Shown in pieces: positions 48,483 to 58,820 of a stretch of DNA of 64,000 nucleotides (position 1 is its first letter; every line of letters starts with the position of its first letter). The notes beneath the pieces are model-generated. The model was not told where the DNA came from and did not search any database. It worked only from the letters and a program-made list of their open reading frames with translations. A program made the position numbers and the translations under genes. Origin of the DNA: Piromyces finnis (Eukaryota; Neocallimastigomycota; Neocallimastigomycetes; Neocallimastigales; Neocallimastigaceae); NCBI GenBank assembly GCA_002104945.1, contig MCFH01000062.1:1-64000 (forward strand). The letters are read 5' to 3'.

Positions 48483-50381
48483 CTATGAATTTTCAATATT
48501 GTTATTTGATATACAATAACCTTCACTTGAACAAACTAAACCATCAGAACAACTTTTATTATCGTTATTAGGACCGCATCCAAAATATATATTGTCTTGG
48601 GAAAATACTATTTGTTTTCCATTATTAATTAATATATTTGGATTTCCTTCTTTAATTCCATTAATGACATTCTTTATTCCAACTTTATTTAAATATTTCA
48701 ACATTGTTTTGGAATTGAAATTTATTTTCGGATTTTCACTCATGATGGTGGCAGCAACACCAACTACAATTGGTGAAGAGTAGGATGTTCCTGCATCAAC
48801 CTCAGTATGACTTTTTCCTTCTTTATCTTGATATGAAACTCTTACATAACCTGGTGCATGAATATCAACCTTTCTTCCATAATTGGTAAAATATGTTACT
48901 TCATAGTTTTCCGTATTCATGGTTTTATTTTTGAATTCGGCTGATAAATTATCTTTTAACATTAAATATTGCATATGTAATTCATTCTCTTTATTTCTTA
49001 ATTCATAGGAATATTTTAAATTTAATTGTTTATTTATTTCGTCAATTTTTTTTTTAAGTATATTTAAAGGATTTTTTCCATAATTATCTATAGCCCCGAC
49101 ACAAATGACATTTTCATAGGAACATGGATAAAAGAATGGCTTACCATTTCTATCAACTTGAATATTTTCATTACCAGCGGAAGCTACGAAAATTGCACCT
49201 TCTTCAACTAATTCATTAATAAACTCTTCCCAATAATCAATTATATATTTATCCTTTTCTTTCAAATAATTTAAAGCAATACCATAAGAAAAATTAAAAA
49301 TAGCTTTATAAGGTCTAAATAAACTATCACGAATATGTTGCATTGCTGCAATAAAATAAGATAATAAAATAACAACAGAGTCAGAACAAAAAGAAGGATC
49401 ATCCATATTTGGATCTACATTTGTATCAACATCTTCATCACCTTCATCAACCATTGCAATACCATATATATTAGCTTTAGGGGCTACACCATGATTTAAT
49501 CCACCAACTACATCTGCAATTTTTTCACCATGATATGAATCAGATTTTTCACAAAATTCATCATCATCACTTACAACCACTTTCGCATTTTCTACTTTAA
49601 AAGCGCATTTAGTAACACGATCATCTTTATTTGCAAATTCAGAATGTTTGAAATTAAATCCATTGTCAATAATAAAAATATCTACATCTTTTCCAGCTGA
49701 ATTTGGATAATAATAGTTTTGATCATACTGACTAATCAATTTATCATTAAATTTTCCTTGTGAAATTAAAGAGAGGTGAGTGTCTGAATTTTTTCTAACA
49801 TTTACTTTTTTCCATTTTGTTTCTTTTTTTACCTTTTTTATATTAACTGAAGCAGAAGCATGTTTTAATTTAACATCTGGGACACATGCCATGACATACG
49901 GTAATTTTTCAATGATTTTAACTACATTATTAGAAAGGTATGAGTAAATAATTGTTTTATCATTCAAAGAGGAGATTGGATATGCAAGTTTAGAATCACT
50001 TTCTCTTTTTTTTTTAAAATTATTTTTCTTTTCCAATAATTTATTTTTTTCCTCAAATTTTTCTAATTTTGTTGTATCTTTATATGTTTTTTTATTATCA
50101 ATAATTATATCATTAATTTCATTTGAAATTTTATTTATAAATATATTTATATCTTCACGTTTATTATTAAGTCCATCATTATTGAAAGTATTATTTACAA
50201 AAATCATATAAAAATCATCATCCCTATTATTATTATTATTATTTGAATTTTTTATAATATTTTTGTATTTTGTAGTTTCATTTTTTGATTCAGAGTTTTT
50301 TGAATGGGCTCTTTTAATTGTAATAAAAATAATTATACTTAAATTTAATAATAAATTAAAAATTTTGTTTTTCATTTTCAT
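48483..50381 (-). CDS. Secreted subtilisin-like serine protease (S8) with Cys-rich C-terminus
   Basis: A 632-aa intronless gene. It has a signal peptide (1-27), a Lys/Asn-rich propeptide region (about 28-215) and an S8 catalytic domain. The charge relay is present: Asp239 (IIDNGFN), His284 (SYHGEKIADVVGG), oxyanion Asn404 (ASAGNEN) and Ser533 (GTSYSSPIVVG). Motifs differ from the usual DTG, HGT and GTSMASP but no catalytic residue is lost. An insertion of about 50 residues (NILKKKIDEINKQLNLKYSY.. to about 485), charged and probably coiled-coil, sits between the Asn and Ser motifs. The last 40 residues (CGPNNDNKSCSDGLVCSSEGYC) resemble a reduced chitin-binding CBM18 module with part of the Cys pattern missing. 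A role in the cell wall or outside the cell is likely. The substrate is unknown. Confidence 0.9.
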   Translation of the reverse strand: MKMKNKIFNLLLNLSIIIFITIKRAHSKNSESKNETTKYKNIIKNSNNNNNNRDDDFYMIFVNNTFNNDGLNNKREDINIFINKISNEINDIIIDNKKTYKDTTKLEKFEEKNKLLEKKNNFKKKRESDSKLAYPISSLNDKTIIYSYLSNNVVKIIEKLPYVMACVPDVKLKHASASVNIKKVKKETKWKKVNVRKNSDTHLSLISQGKFNDKLISQYDQNYYYPNSAGKDVDIFIIDNGFNFKHSEFANKDDRVTKCAFKVENAKVVVSDDDEFCEKSDSYHGEKIADVVGGLNHGVAPKANIYGIAMVDEGDEDVDTNVDPNMDDPSFCSDSVVILLSYFIAAMQHIRDSLFRPYKAIFNFSYGIALNYLKEKDKYIIDYWEEFINELVEEGAIFVASAGNENIQVDRNGKPFFYPCSYENVICVGAIDNYGKNPLNILKKKIDEINKQLNLKYSYELRNKENELHMQYLMLKDNLSAEFKNKTMNTENYEVTYFTNYGRKVDIHAPGYVRVSYQDKEGKSHTEVDAGTSYSSPIVVGVAATIMSENPKINFNSKTMLKYLNKVGIKNVINGIKEGNPNILINNGKQIVFSQDNIYFGCGPNNDNKSCSDGLVCSSEGYCISNNNIENS

Positions 50382-50971
50382 CTATAATAAATTTAATATT
50401 CTTTAATTTTTTTTTTTTTTTTTTTTTTAATTTTTATTTTTCATTTAAAATTTTTAAAATTCCTAGTATTAACTCTAAATAATATATATATTTTTTTTAT
50501 ATTTTTTTAAAAATTTTAAATTGTTTAAAAATATAAAAAATAATAGATGATGATACTTCTTTCTATATTATTTATGCTATGATATTTTTATTATTTCTTT
50601 TTTTTTCTATAATAAGTATAATGCGGAATAAAATTTATTTAAATGTAGAAGTAGAAGAATACAAAGATAATATAATTATTAATGATCGATAATGAAATAT
50701 ATATATTTAAATTTATTACTTTTTATTTTTTGTTAATTCTTGGAATATTATGTTAGTACTTATTATTATCTCCCAAATTAATAATTATATTATATTGTCT
50801 CCTTAATAAATCCACTTATTTTTAATAAAAAGGTTAACCATGAAATTAAAAAAAAAAAAAATTTGTAATTTTTAAAACTATACACAAGTACTAGTTACAG
50901 ATAATATTTAACATTTTATTGTAACTTTCATAATCATATATAATTAAAAATAGAATAAAAGAACAAATTTT
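50382..50971. other. Divergent intergenic region, protease / phosphoesterase
   Basis: About 590 bp between divergently transcribed genes, so it should hold both promoters. It is A/T-rich with a long T run at 50406-50428. No specific element was recognised. Confidence 0.45.
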
Positions 50972-51355
50972 ATGAAAAAAATCAAAAATAAAAAAATCAA
51001 AAAAAGCATAAAATATTATGTTGAATCATTTTTTGAAAATGTATACTCGTCGGAAAAAGTATTTCAGGCAAAAACACAAATTATAAATAAATTAAATGAA
51101 GAATATGAAAAAGAAAAAGAAATAAATAAAAAAAATCCTTTTGAAATTATTGTTCAAAAATATAATAGTTTAGAGTTAATGGTAAAATACTTGGAATATA
51201 ATACTGGAACAATTGATCAATGGTTTAATAAAGAAGTTACAACTACATATGATGAATTTAAGGAAAATCTAAAAAAAAAAGAAATTTTATATTTATATCA
51301 TTACATTGTTTGGCTTTTTTTCACTAGAAAATTTAATAAATTCTATGCTCTATAG
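50972..51355 (+). CDS. N-terminal part of membrane phosphoesterase: bacterial permease-prefix-like helical domain
   Basis: This 127-aa frame starts with a basic stretch and a helical domain (YYVESFFENVYSSEKVFQAK, then IINKLNEEYEKEKEINKKNP). The pattern resembles the short cytosolic N-terminal domain found in front of permeases and other membrane proteins of Clostridia (permease prefix / HAAS-like). It ends in a hydrophobic stretch at a run of seven T (about 51312-51318), where the next frame begins and overlaps it by 50 bp. Losing one T would join both frames into one protein of about 700 aa. I therefore read it as the 5' part of one gene, broken by a homopolymer indel (real or sequencing error), not as a separate gene. 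Confidence 0.6.
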   Translation: MKKIKNKKIKKSIKYYVESFFENVYSSEKVFQAKTQIINKLNEEYEKEKEINKKNPFEIIVQKYNSLELMVKYLEYNTGTIDQWFNKEVTTTYDEFKENLKKKEILYLYHYIVWLFFTRKFNKFYAL

Positions 51356-53072
51356 GGAAGCTTTTTTATCATTTTTAATATTTTCAATATATTTTTTAAT
51401 TGCTGAAATAATAATAATAAAAAATTACGAGGAAGACGATTTAAAAGAATTATTACCAGTAGATTCAAAATTACATTTAGAAAAAATATTTGATAAATAT
51501 TCAAAAAAATGTTTAGTATGGCTATTTATTGTCTATATTAAACTATATGATATAATTTTAAATATAACTAGTTTATTTATAAATTCTAAAGAATATGCGT
51601 TAATTGAGGAATTAAAAAAAATGTCGCTTACATTTAATATCATATTGTTCTTTTTTATAAAAAATTTTTTAATTATGAAATGGTTAAACAAGAAAATAGA
51701 TTTTGAAAAAGAAAGCAATTTTAAAAAAATAATGTATAGAATTTCGGTATTTTCAACTTTATATTTAATTGCTTCAATAATTATAAACTATGCATTTGAT
51801 AAAATATTCGTATTTAATCTGAGTATTAATATTATTTATATATATTGTATTTGTGCCTTTATACTCTATTTTATCGGAACGAAAAAATTTACATATAATG
51901 TATATAAACCAATTATTAATATGTATATATTGATTTTTATAACTATTATATTAGTTATTGGTGGAGGATATTTATATTTATCAAGAGATATATGGTTAAT
52001 ACAGCCTTATATAAATTCCATTTCATACATTTATGAGGGAAATAATATTATATCATATAATGAAGAAACTGGAATATATACTATTGTTAAAAATAACGAT
52101 GATTTTAAAATATTACAACTTACTGATATTCATTTAGGTGGAGGTGTTATTTCATATGATAAAGATTTGAAAGCACTAGAAGCATCCTATAAATTAATTC
52201 AATATACTAAACCTGATTTAATAGTAGTAACAGGTGATTTAACTTATCCTGTTGGGTTATCTTCATTTAGTTTCAATAATTTAACGCCTGTATCACGATT
52301 TGCTGCATTTATGAGAAATACAGGAGTTCCTTGGATATTTACTTATGGTAATCATGATACCGAATGTTTAGCTATTGGAAATGAAAAAGACTTAAATCAA
52401 CTGTTTAAGTCTTTATCATGGAAAACTAGTAGAAGTTTACTATATCCATATATTCAACCTGAAATTAATGGAGAACCGATATGGGGCAGAAATAATCAAT
52501 TAATAGAAATTAGAAATAAGGATTATACATTAAATCAAGTATTATTTTTAATTGATTCTAATGATTATGTAGGAAAAGGGTTTTCTAAATATGATTACAT
52601 TCATGATGACCAAGTAGATTGGTATAAAAATGAAATATTAAGATTAAATCATATGGAAGGAAAACCAGTTTCTTCTTTAGTATTTTTTCATATCCCACTT
52701 CAACAATATAAAACAGCGTATGATTTGTTTATTAATGGTAGTGATGAAGTAAAATATTTTTTTGGATTTAATGGTGAAAAATCTCAAAATAAAATATGTT
52801 GTAGTAAATATCCGAGTAAATTGTTTGATGTTGCAAAAGAGTTAAATTCAACCAAAGGGTTCTTTTGTGGTCACGATCATTATAATAATATGTCTTTGGA
52901 ATATCAAGGAATAAGACTTACATATGGAATGAGCATTGATTATTTAGTTGAACCTGGAATTGCACGAGATACAAAGCAAAGGGGTGCAACGTTAATAATA
53001 TCTTATAAAAATAGTACTATTGATATAAAACAGGTGCCTTTAATATCAATTAAAGAAAAAAAGTCTAAATAA
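51306..53072 (+). CDS. Multi-pass membrane calcineurin-like metallophosphoesterase
   Basis: 588 aa in this frame. Residues about 10-240 hold six or so hydrophobic segments (FLSFLIFSIYFLIAEIIII, WLFIVYIKLYDIIL, IILFFFIKNFLIM, LYLIASIIINYAF, IYIYCICAFILYF, ILIFITIILVIGGG). The second half is a metallophosphoesterase with Asp274/His276 (LTDIHLGGG), Asp311 (VTGDLTYP), Asn349/His350 (YGNHDTE), His462 (FFHIPL) and His523/His525 (GHDH). All metal ligands are present, so it should bind two metals and hydrolyse a phosphomonoester or diester; the substrate is unknown. The architecture (permease-prefix domain, TM bundle, phosphoesterase) and lack of introns suggest bacterial, Firmicutes-like ancestry. 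The first Met of this frame is probably not the natural start. Confidence 0.85.
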   Translation: MFGFFSLENLINSMLYREAFLSFLIFSIYFLIAEIIIIKNYEEDDLKELLPVDSKLHLEKIFDKYSKKCLVWLFIVYIKLYDIILNITSLFINSKEYALIEELKKMSLTFNIILFFFIKNFLIMKWLNKKIDFEKESNFKKIMYRISVFSTLYLIASIIINYAFDKIFVFNLSINIIYIYCICAFILYFIGTKKFTYNVYKPIINMYILIFITIILVIGGGYLYLSRDIWLIQPYINSISYIYEGNNIISYNEETGIYTIVKNNDDFKILQLTDIHLGGGVISYDKDLKALEASYKLIQYTKPDLIVVTGDLTYPVGLSSFSFNNLTPVSRFAAFMRNTGVPWIFTYGNHDTECLAIGNEKDLNQLFKSLSWKTSRSLLYPYIQPEINGEPIWGRNNQLIEIRNKDYTLNQVLFLIDSNDYVGKGFSKYDYIHDDQVDWYKNEILRLNHMEGKPVSSLVFFHIPLQQYKTAYDLFINGSDEVKYFFGFNGEKSQNKICCSKYPSKLFDVAKELNSTKGFFCGHDHYNNMSLEYQGIRLTYGMSIDYLVEPGIARDTKQRGATLIISYKNSTIDIKQVPLISIKEKKSK

Positions 53073-54353
53073 AAAGAATAATAATATTCAATAATATTAC
53101 GTATAACATATTAATTAAATATAAAATAATTTATTTTAAAATATTGGAAAATATTTAAATAATATTTAATAAATATTTAATGAAGAAGAAGAAAAATTTA
53201 ACTTATTAATGTGTAACTAAATTTTCATTAAAAATTGTTTTTATGTTTAAAAATATAAAATATATTATTAAAAAATATAAACTTTTTTTTTTATAATAGA
53301 AAAGTTGTCAATTATTAGAAGAAAATTTAATATTTATTTATATATTAAGGATTAAAATTATCATTTTAAAATATTCCCTTATTATAAACTATAAACTTTA
53401 AAATATTTATAATTTTCATTCAACTATCATTATTAGAATAATATTTCCTTATTCTTTTTTTTTTAACAATTAAATTTAATTAAATTTTTAAATTATAAAG
53501 GTTTATAATTTATTGGCAAAAAAAAAAAAATAATTGATTCTGTCACAAAGTTAAAATTTTTAAAAAATTTTAACAAATATATTATATTCAATTCTGAATA
53601 TATAAACCTATATAGGTTTATATATTTTGTTTTTAGATATAGAGAAAAAAAACAATTAAATAGAGTTTAATTATTTAACAATTTAATATAGTATTTTTTC
53701 AATAATCATTTATTAATTCATATTTACTATTATGTAATGTTTTAGTAGAAATAATTATTTTTTATTATAAACATCTGATATTATAATTTTCAAATATAAT
53801 ATAAATATATGTTTATATATTCATTATTTAACCATTTAAATAAACTTTTCTTGAAAAATTGAATAATATTTATATTATTTTTAAAAAGTTAATTTTAAAA
53901 ATCAAAAATAAAAAAAAAAAAAATTTTAAATTTTTAAATTTTTGGTAAACTATATTTTTAGAATTTTAATTTTCCTTTAGCTTTTATATTATTAAAAATA
54001 TATTAGATTTTAAATAAATATCTTTTTTTTTTTGAAAAAAAAATCAATTTTCAATAGATATTTAATTGCTATGTTATATACATTGTAATTATTTTTAATT
54101 ATATAGATACTAATGAAAAATGAAAAGGAATAAATATTGAAATTTTCAAAAATTAAAATATAGCTTTATCGATATATAATTTATATAAAATTTAGTAATT
54201 TAATTAATAATGAATATAATAAATAATAAATAATAAATATAATATAATAATATAATAAATATTTATATATATTATTTTATACGATTATACATAGTTCTAT
54301 CAATAAACTATTTCATATAGTTTATTACATAATAATATCTTGTTTATGTTTAG
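53073..54353. other. Intergenic upstream of receptor copy 1
   Basis: A/T-rich spacer. From about 54139 it is nearly identical to the region upstream of receptor copy 2 (57879 onward). The first exon and promoter of the receptor should lie here, but I could not find a convincing start codon with a signal peptide. Confidence 0.45.
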
Positions 54354-55080
54354 ATTTAATCAATACTACTAAAGTATCCGTTAATAATAAAAATGATTTA
54401 ATAAATGGGTTTTCGAAAGCTAATAACAATAATCTGAGTGAATTAATCATTAATATTAATGATGTTACGTTGGATTTAACCGAAAATATTAAGGTTGACT
54501 CTTCCGTTGAAAAATTACATATTATCGGAAAATCAAAAGAAAAATCAGTATTGAATTTTAGTGATATTGGAAATGGTATAATTTTAACAAATTTGTTATA
54601 CAAAACAACTCAAGAAATTAAATTCACTAATCTTACTATCACTGGTCGTCTTGAATTTTATAGTATTGTAAATGTTGAATTGGAAGATGTGATCATAAAT
54701 GGAAGTTTTCTTTTCGATAAATCAAATAATTATATTTGGGATTCAGGAAGTGATAGTAGTTATAACGCCGAATATATGGAAAAAAATTTAGATGTCACCA
54801 TTACTTTGAAAAGAATTTTATATAATGCATATACGAATACAGCATATCGTTGTATAAATTTATTTGGAAATGTAATTATAGATGATTCCGAATTCTATGG
54901 ACATTCTTCATGTGTAGATACAATTCTTGATTACAATGGAGAATATTATAATTATTTAAGTATTAGTAATTCCTATTTCAATGGAATGCATTCAAATAAA
55001 TGTTTAAAAATATATAATTCAGCATTAGCAACAATTGATTCCTGTTCTTTTGAAAATGGATTAGCCAATGTATATGAAGA
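54139..55080. repeat. 942-bp near-identical direct duplication, copy 1 (partner 57879-58820)
   Basis: The block matches 57879-58820 at a constant offset of 3740 bp with only about three mismatches noticed (one Ser/Gly change in WDSG(S/G)DSS and two at the very end). It covers the upstream region and first large exon of the receptor genes. Sequence outside the block diverges sharply on both sides, so this is a recent duplication or conversion tract. Confidence 0.92.
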
Positions 55081-57005
55081 GTAATAAAATAAAATTTTTA
55101 AAAATTTGTTAAATTTACATAAATTTAATTATATATTAATATTAAAAATTATTATATTCACTAAAAATAAAAATCAATAATTAACTGATATATAGAAGTA
55201 CCCATGAAGATGAAGAAAATGGAGGGTAGTAAAATTAATCCTTTTAAAATTAGTTTTAAGAAAATTTAAATATATTATAATGTAATTATTTATAATAAAA
55301 ATCTATATTTATATAATAAATAATTTAAATATAGGGGTGCCATGTTAATTTATTATTCAAAAACGGAAATTAAAAATTGTAAATTTAGGAATTTTTATTC
55401 TCCAAAATACGGAGGAATATTTATTATATTAAATACCCATATTCTTTCAAAGCAGATGGACTAGAAATATATAATTCGACAGCCTTTCGTTATGTATTTT
55501 TGAAGACTTTAATTTATATAACACGAAGTAATAATATGTTATATTAAAAATTGATACATATAATTTCAAATATATTTAATTTTTTTTATATTTTAATAAA
55601 ATAATATTATTATTTCAAAAGTTTTATATATACACCTTATAAGAATGATATAGTACTTGATAATGTATACATTGATGAATATCATCTAAAAAATGAAGCA
55701 ATTTTTATTTGGAGTTATAATGAATCTGATGAGCCAAGTAAATAATTTTATTTTTTTCATTTAATTTTATTTATGTGCTTAATAATTAAAATTATTATAT
55801 TTTAATATTAAATAATCATTTATTAAATATAGGTACTTTAATAATGAAAGATGTTACAATTAAAAATATCAATTTATTTGGAAGTAAATATTAAAATTTA
55901 TATTATAAATATATTCTTATAATAAATTTAATAAAAATTGTTTAAAAATAATTTTTGATATATAATATATAATATTAGCTTTATCATATTATTTTAATGC
56001 CAATATATCAATGACAAATGTTACGGTATTACATTTACATATATAAATTATTTGTTTTTTACTTCTATTATATTAAATTAATTTTTCATCAAGTATTCAA
56101 ATAATTGTTTTAAAGATATAGAATGTAAAACAATTGGTGAAATTATAGAATTTCCTGGTATTAATGATAATATAAGTACCGTAAATATATCAAATTCAAC
56201 ATTTGAGAATTTAAATGGAGGTATGGAAAATAAAATGTTTTTTTTTAGATATTATTTTTACTTTCGTTATAAAATAAAAACGTATATAAAAATATTAATT
56301 AAATTTAATAATTCAATTAAATGCAAAAAAATAATATAGCATACGGTATTACGGTGTTTAATAATGTAAAATATAATATAAATAATATTACAGTAACAAA
56401 TTGTAATTACGAATATGGGGTTTTTCTCGTAATGTATGAAACAAATTCTTCAGTTACTGTCAATAATTCAAATTTTAAAAATAATACCGCATATGAAGGG
56501 ACAATATTTTATATATACAGCGTAAGACCAAATTATGATAATGATATTACAATTAATAATTCATTATTTGAAAATAATTATGCAGAAAATTTTGGAGGTG
56601 TAATTTATGTTCCAAATGAGCTTTTAATTTCAAATGATATTTCTAAAATAGAATTTAATGATTGTGAATTTAAAAATAATACTGCTAAAAAAGGTATTTC
56701 ATTTTAAATTATAATTATTAATAATACATATAGTATTCAACAAATTTAATAAAGAATAATTCAAAATTTATATTAATACATTTGAAATATTATATTTATA
56801 AATAAATTATAAATTTAAAAGGAAATATTTCATTTAGTTATTCAAAAATAGATGGACCATATTTCTCAAATATTGATGAATTGATAAAAGAAGGTGCTAT
56901 TGTTACAAATCCAACACACATTGGATTATTACCAGATTCCGAAAAATCAATTAATGTATTATCTGGTGAAACATTATTAAATGGAATAAAATGTAATATT
57001 AAAAT
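54354..57005 (+). pseudogene. Receptor copy 1: beta-helix ectodomain, frameshifted and truncated
   Basis: Exon 54354-55080 encodes a right-handed parallel beta-helix (pectin-lyase-like) ectodomain with N, I, F and C ladders (LNFSDIGNGI, CINLFGNVIIDDSEFYGHSS). The next exon (from 55335) reads GAMLIYYSKTEIKNCKF and then YSPKYGGIF before a frameshift: the following codons match copy 2 (YPYSFKADGLEIYNSTAF) only in another frame. Further exons are recognisable at 55630-55738, 55834-55885 and 56325-56693 (ITVTNCNYEYGVFLV, INNSLFENNYAENFGG) and 56821-57005. The last ends at a GTAATA donor conserved in copy 2. Beyond it comes an AAT array and a LINE remnant, and the EGF-like and transmembrane exons are absent. 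It is a 5' gene fragment; no start exon was found. Confidence 0.75.
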
Positions 57006-57023
57006 ATTAAATAATAAAATAAA

Positions 57024-57025
<2 letters not shown>

Positions 57026-57063
<38 letters not shown>
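57026..57063. repeat. (AAT)n microsatellite at LINE fragment border
   Basis: About twelve AAT units lie directly before the LINE-derived sequence. The intact LINE has aataatggaag at the equivalent place, so the array may have grown from LINE sequence. Confidence 0.85.
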
Positions 57064-57064
<1 letters not shown>

Positions 57065-57387
57065 GAAGAAAAACCCTAACAACAAATTCCTTAATTCAAA
57101 TAGCCTAATGCATATTGGTCTCAACAAACCTCACTTAAATTTAGGAATTACTTGGATTATTCGTATTAGGTAGGGACCAATCCCACACTGTACGGATTGC
57201 AGAGTTCATTGAACTTTTATGCTACTTTTATAATTATTTTATTTTATATTTATATATATATATTATTATTATTATTTTTTTTATTTATTATTTACTATAT
57301 CAATATGTATTATTACCTAATATAATGTAATATCACAAATTAAATAAATACAAAAAAGAAATCTATTCTCTTCCTAGTCAAAAAAAA
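57059..57387 (+). mobile_element. 5'-truncated, internally deleted LINE fragment
   Basis: The fragment matches the LINE at 22276-28014 in two pieces. Positions about 57059-57168 correspond to about 26985-27103, including taacaacaaattccttaatt. Positions about 57169-57387 correspond to about 27762-27990 and the poly(A). Roughly 660 bp between them are missing; the break is at cgtatt/attagg, sharing a few bases. It carries CACTTAAATT where the long copy has CACTTTAAATT, which keeps the reading frame. It ends with the same ttcctagtc plus A tail. Confidence 0.9.
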
Positions 57388-58093
57388 TTTTTTTTTTGAA
57401 TATTAGTTTTTTAAACATAAATATATATATATTATATTAATATTTTATGTATATTTTATTATATCACAATTTCTATTCAATAAAATAATTAGTAACAAAA
57501 TGTTATTTTATATTTTTAAATATAAATATTTTAAAATTTTTATTCGTTTAGATAGTTTAATATTTTAAATTACTTAAAGGAAAAAAGTTTATTATTAATA
57601 AATATAAAAAGTTATTTTGATATTTGAGAATTTAGAATTTTGGTAACAAATTAAATATATAAGTATTATAAAATATAATTTTTGATCTTTAAATTTTTTT
57701 TTAAAAAATTTAAAAAATAATTTAGATTTTTAATAAATATAAATTCTTGTTAAAATTTTATTTTTCTTTTCTAAAGTTAAAATTCATATTAAATTATTAT
57801 GGCTTATATATAAAATAGATATTTTTTTTAATTATATAAATATTAATAAAAATAAAAGATGAAAAGGTATTAAATATAGAAATTTTCAAAAATTAAAATA
57901 TAGCTTTATCGATATATAATTTATATAAAATTTAGTAATTTAATTAATAATGAATATAATAAATAATAAATAATAAATATAATATAATAATATAATAAAT
58001 ATTTATATATATTATTTTATACGATTATACATAGTTCTATCAATAAACTATTTCATATAGTTTATTACATAATAATATCTTGTTTATGTTTAG
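57388..58093. other. Spacer between receptor copies
   Basis: A/T-rich DNA from the LINE tail to the first recognised exon of copy 2. The part after 57879 is the duplicated upstream block. No convincing start exon was found, though one must exist if copy 2 is expressed. Confidence 0.45.
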
Positions 58094-58820
58094 ATTTAAT
58101 CAATACTACTAAAGTATCCGTTAATAATAAAAATGATTTAATAAATGGGTTTTCGAAAGCTAATAACAATAATCTGAGTGAATTAATCATTAATATTAAT
58201 GATGTTACGTTGGATTTAACCGAAAATATTAAGGTTGACTCTTCCGTTGAAAAATTACATATTATCGGAAAATCAAAAGAAAAATCAGTATTGAATTTTA
58301 GTGATATTGGAAATGGTATAATTTTAACAAATTTGTTATACAAAACAACTCAAGAAATTAAATTCACTAATCTTACTATCACTGGTCGTCTTGAATTTTA
58401 TAGTATTGTAAATGTTGAATTGGAAGATGTGATCATAAATGGAAGTTTTCTTTTCGATAAATCAAATAATTATATTTGGGATTCAGGAGGTGATAGTAGT
58501 TATAACGCCGAATATATGGAAAAAAATTTAGATGTCACCATTACTTTGAAAAGAATTTTATATAATGCATATACGAATACAGCATATCGTTGTATAAATT
58601 TATTTGGAAATGTAATTATAGATGATTCCGAATTCTATGGACATTCTTCATGTGTAGATACAATTCTTGATTACAATGGAGAATATTATAATTATTTAAG
58701 TATTAGTAATTCCTATTTCAATGGAATGCATTCAAATAAATGTTTAAAAATATATAATTCAGCATTAGCAACAATTGATTCCTGTTCTTTTGAAAATGGA
58801 TTAGCCAATGTATATGGAGG
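57879..58820. repeat. 942-bp near-identical direct duplication, copy 2
   Basis: Partner of 54139-55080 (offset 3740 bp). The right border coincides with the exon/intron junction of the first large receptor exon. Confidence 0.92.

Noticed and set aside
54100-54353. Search for the receptor start exon (ATG near 54122 / 57860, ATGAAAAGG)
   Set aside because: Joining these ATGs to the first recognised exon breaks phase, and copy 1 lacks the GT donor, so no start was annotated.
54325-54603. Identical minus-strand 92-aa frames at 54325-54603 and 58065-58343
   Set aside because: They are antisense to the duplicated beta-helix exon; duplication alone explains their identity.
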